Source: Smittium mucronatum (Eukaryota > Kickxellomycota > Harpellomycetes > Harpellales > Legeriomycetaceae). From it: DNA of 30,874 nucleotides. Below, piece after piece: positions 30,532-30,874 of the stretch. Made by a program: the position numbers and the translations under genes. Within the stretch, counting starts at the first letter, position 1. Each line of letters begins with the position of its first letter. The notes under the pieces were generated by a model. It did no database searches and was not told where the DNA came from. It saw only the letters and a program-made list of their open reading frames with translations. Where the stretch lies: NCBI GenBank assembly GCA_001953115.1, contig LSSL01000886.1, forward strand, positions 17,355 through 48,228, written 5' to 3'.

Positions 30532-30874
30532 AATCTGATCACATTAAATGTACAGAACATACTCAAGTATTTAACGAAATTATCTAATGGAATCGATGTA
30601 GAAATTAGCCGAATATTTTTCGAGCCTATTGAAACTCTTGGTATCCAAAACCTCCCGCAGCAAGTAATAATCGTTATTAAAGATCCGAAAAGAGTTGTAA
30701 ACAGCTCTGGACAAGCGATTCGGAGGACAGTGATTCCAGAGGAGGACCATCTCGAAACAGGAGGAACCGATCGTTTAGCACAGCTGAGACATAGTCTAGT
30801 GCACAAGTCCAGAGTTCGACAGTCAGACGGATCTCAGCGTCTAACAGCTATTTGTAGGAAAGCCATGTCGATCA
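30532..30874 (+). pseudogene. relic 2: C-terminal part of pol, open to the window edge (partial)
   Basis: Open for 114 codons after TGA at 29-31 of this block's left edge (30529-30531), with no stop up to the end of the window. It starts NLITLNVQNI, preceded in another frame by SPYTHLP, stop: the same PPWNLI block as relic 1. Further on come QQVIIVIKDPKRVVNSSGQ and PEEDHLETGGTDRLAQLRHS. Base composition becomes close to even, sharply different from upstream, and codons look unbiased, so the stretch may be younger or less mutated than the rest. It could be a live gene entering from the right rather than the relic's tail; the minus-strand frame at 30513-30806 is also open but less coding-like. 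Confidence 0.45.

Larger units (their letters stand above)
28060..30874 (+). mobile_element. relic 2: decayed DIRS-like retroelement, same family as relic 1, cut by the window edge
   Basis: Gag-like, RT, RNase H and tail fragments follow each other on the plus strand with frame changes and stops, in a patch richer in G+C than the A+T desert before it. Motif spacing is close to relic 1: about 940 bases from the gag AMRALL motif to the FGLSL-type motif and about 1000 from there to the GPH-like motif. An A/T-rich stretch at about 29440-29525 lies between RT motifs and may be an expansion or insertion. The left end near 28060 is set by where coding similarity begins; no terminal repeat was seen. 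Confidence 0.75.

Noticed and set aside
1..30874. tRNA, rRNA, CRISPR, telomere repeats or replication origin
   Set aside because: No tRNA-like GTTCRA/anticodon arrangement, no conserved rRNA stretch, no spaced repeats and no telomeric arrays were found; TA-rich runs alone do not support an origin call.

Overview
The window looks like a very A+T-rich stretch (roughly four-fifths A+T by eye outside a few patches) of a fungal nuclear genome. It holds one intact gene, an intronless NADPH-cytochrome P450 reductase (CPR) on the minus strand at 20617-23268, and otherwise decayed mobile-element sequence. Eukaryotic origin is shown by the membrane-anchored microsomal-type CPR, the lack of operon packing, the long A+T-rich intergenic DNA and the retroelement relics. 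An early-diverging fungus (for example Harpellales/Kickxellomycotina, known for A+T-rich genomes and intron-poor genes) is my best guess, but it is an inference: nothing here is a taxonomic marker.

Layout. 1-13.9 kb: gene desert of A/T runs and simple repeats, with small strongly G-skewed patches (1.0-1.8 kb and 12.3-12.5 kb, the latter with a run of 13 G). 13.95-17.4 kb: a minus-strand relic of a DIRS-like retroelement, with gag-like, reverse transcriptase, RNase H and tail fragments in collinear order and a possible tyrosine-recombinase remnant beyond. 17.4-19.1 kb: A+T-rich DNA with a perfect (AATAA)25 array. 19.17-20.34 kb: two coding-like relics of uncertain origin. 20.6-23.3 kb: the CPR gene, with a cluster of CCAAT boxes in its 5' flank. 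24.3-28.0 kb: A+T-rich DNA with no convincing gene. 28.06-30.87 kb: a second, plus-strand relic of the same retroelement family; its last 342 bases are open and unusually G+C-rich and run off the window edge.

The two retroelement relics support each other. The same motif order (gag helix, RT aspartate motif, FGLSL-type motif, YxDD box, RNase H Asp, GPHxxDxF motif) occurs in both with similar spacing (about 0.9 kb from gag motif to the FGLSL-type motif, about 1.0 kb from there to GPH), in opposite orientation. The CPR has every FAD/NADPH residue I could check. It departs from the usual family in a long N-terminal extension with a second hydrophobic segment, a strong internal start that would restore the usual single-anchor form, and a Thr where the FMN-stacking Tyr of the TYGEGxxTDN loop is expected. 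I found no tRNA, rRNA, CRISPR array or telomere repeat.
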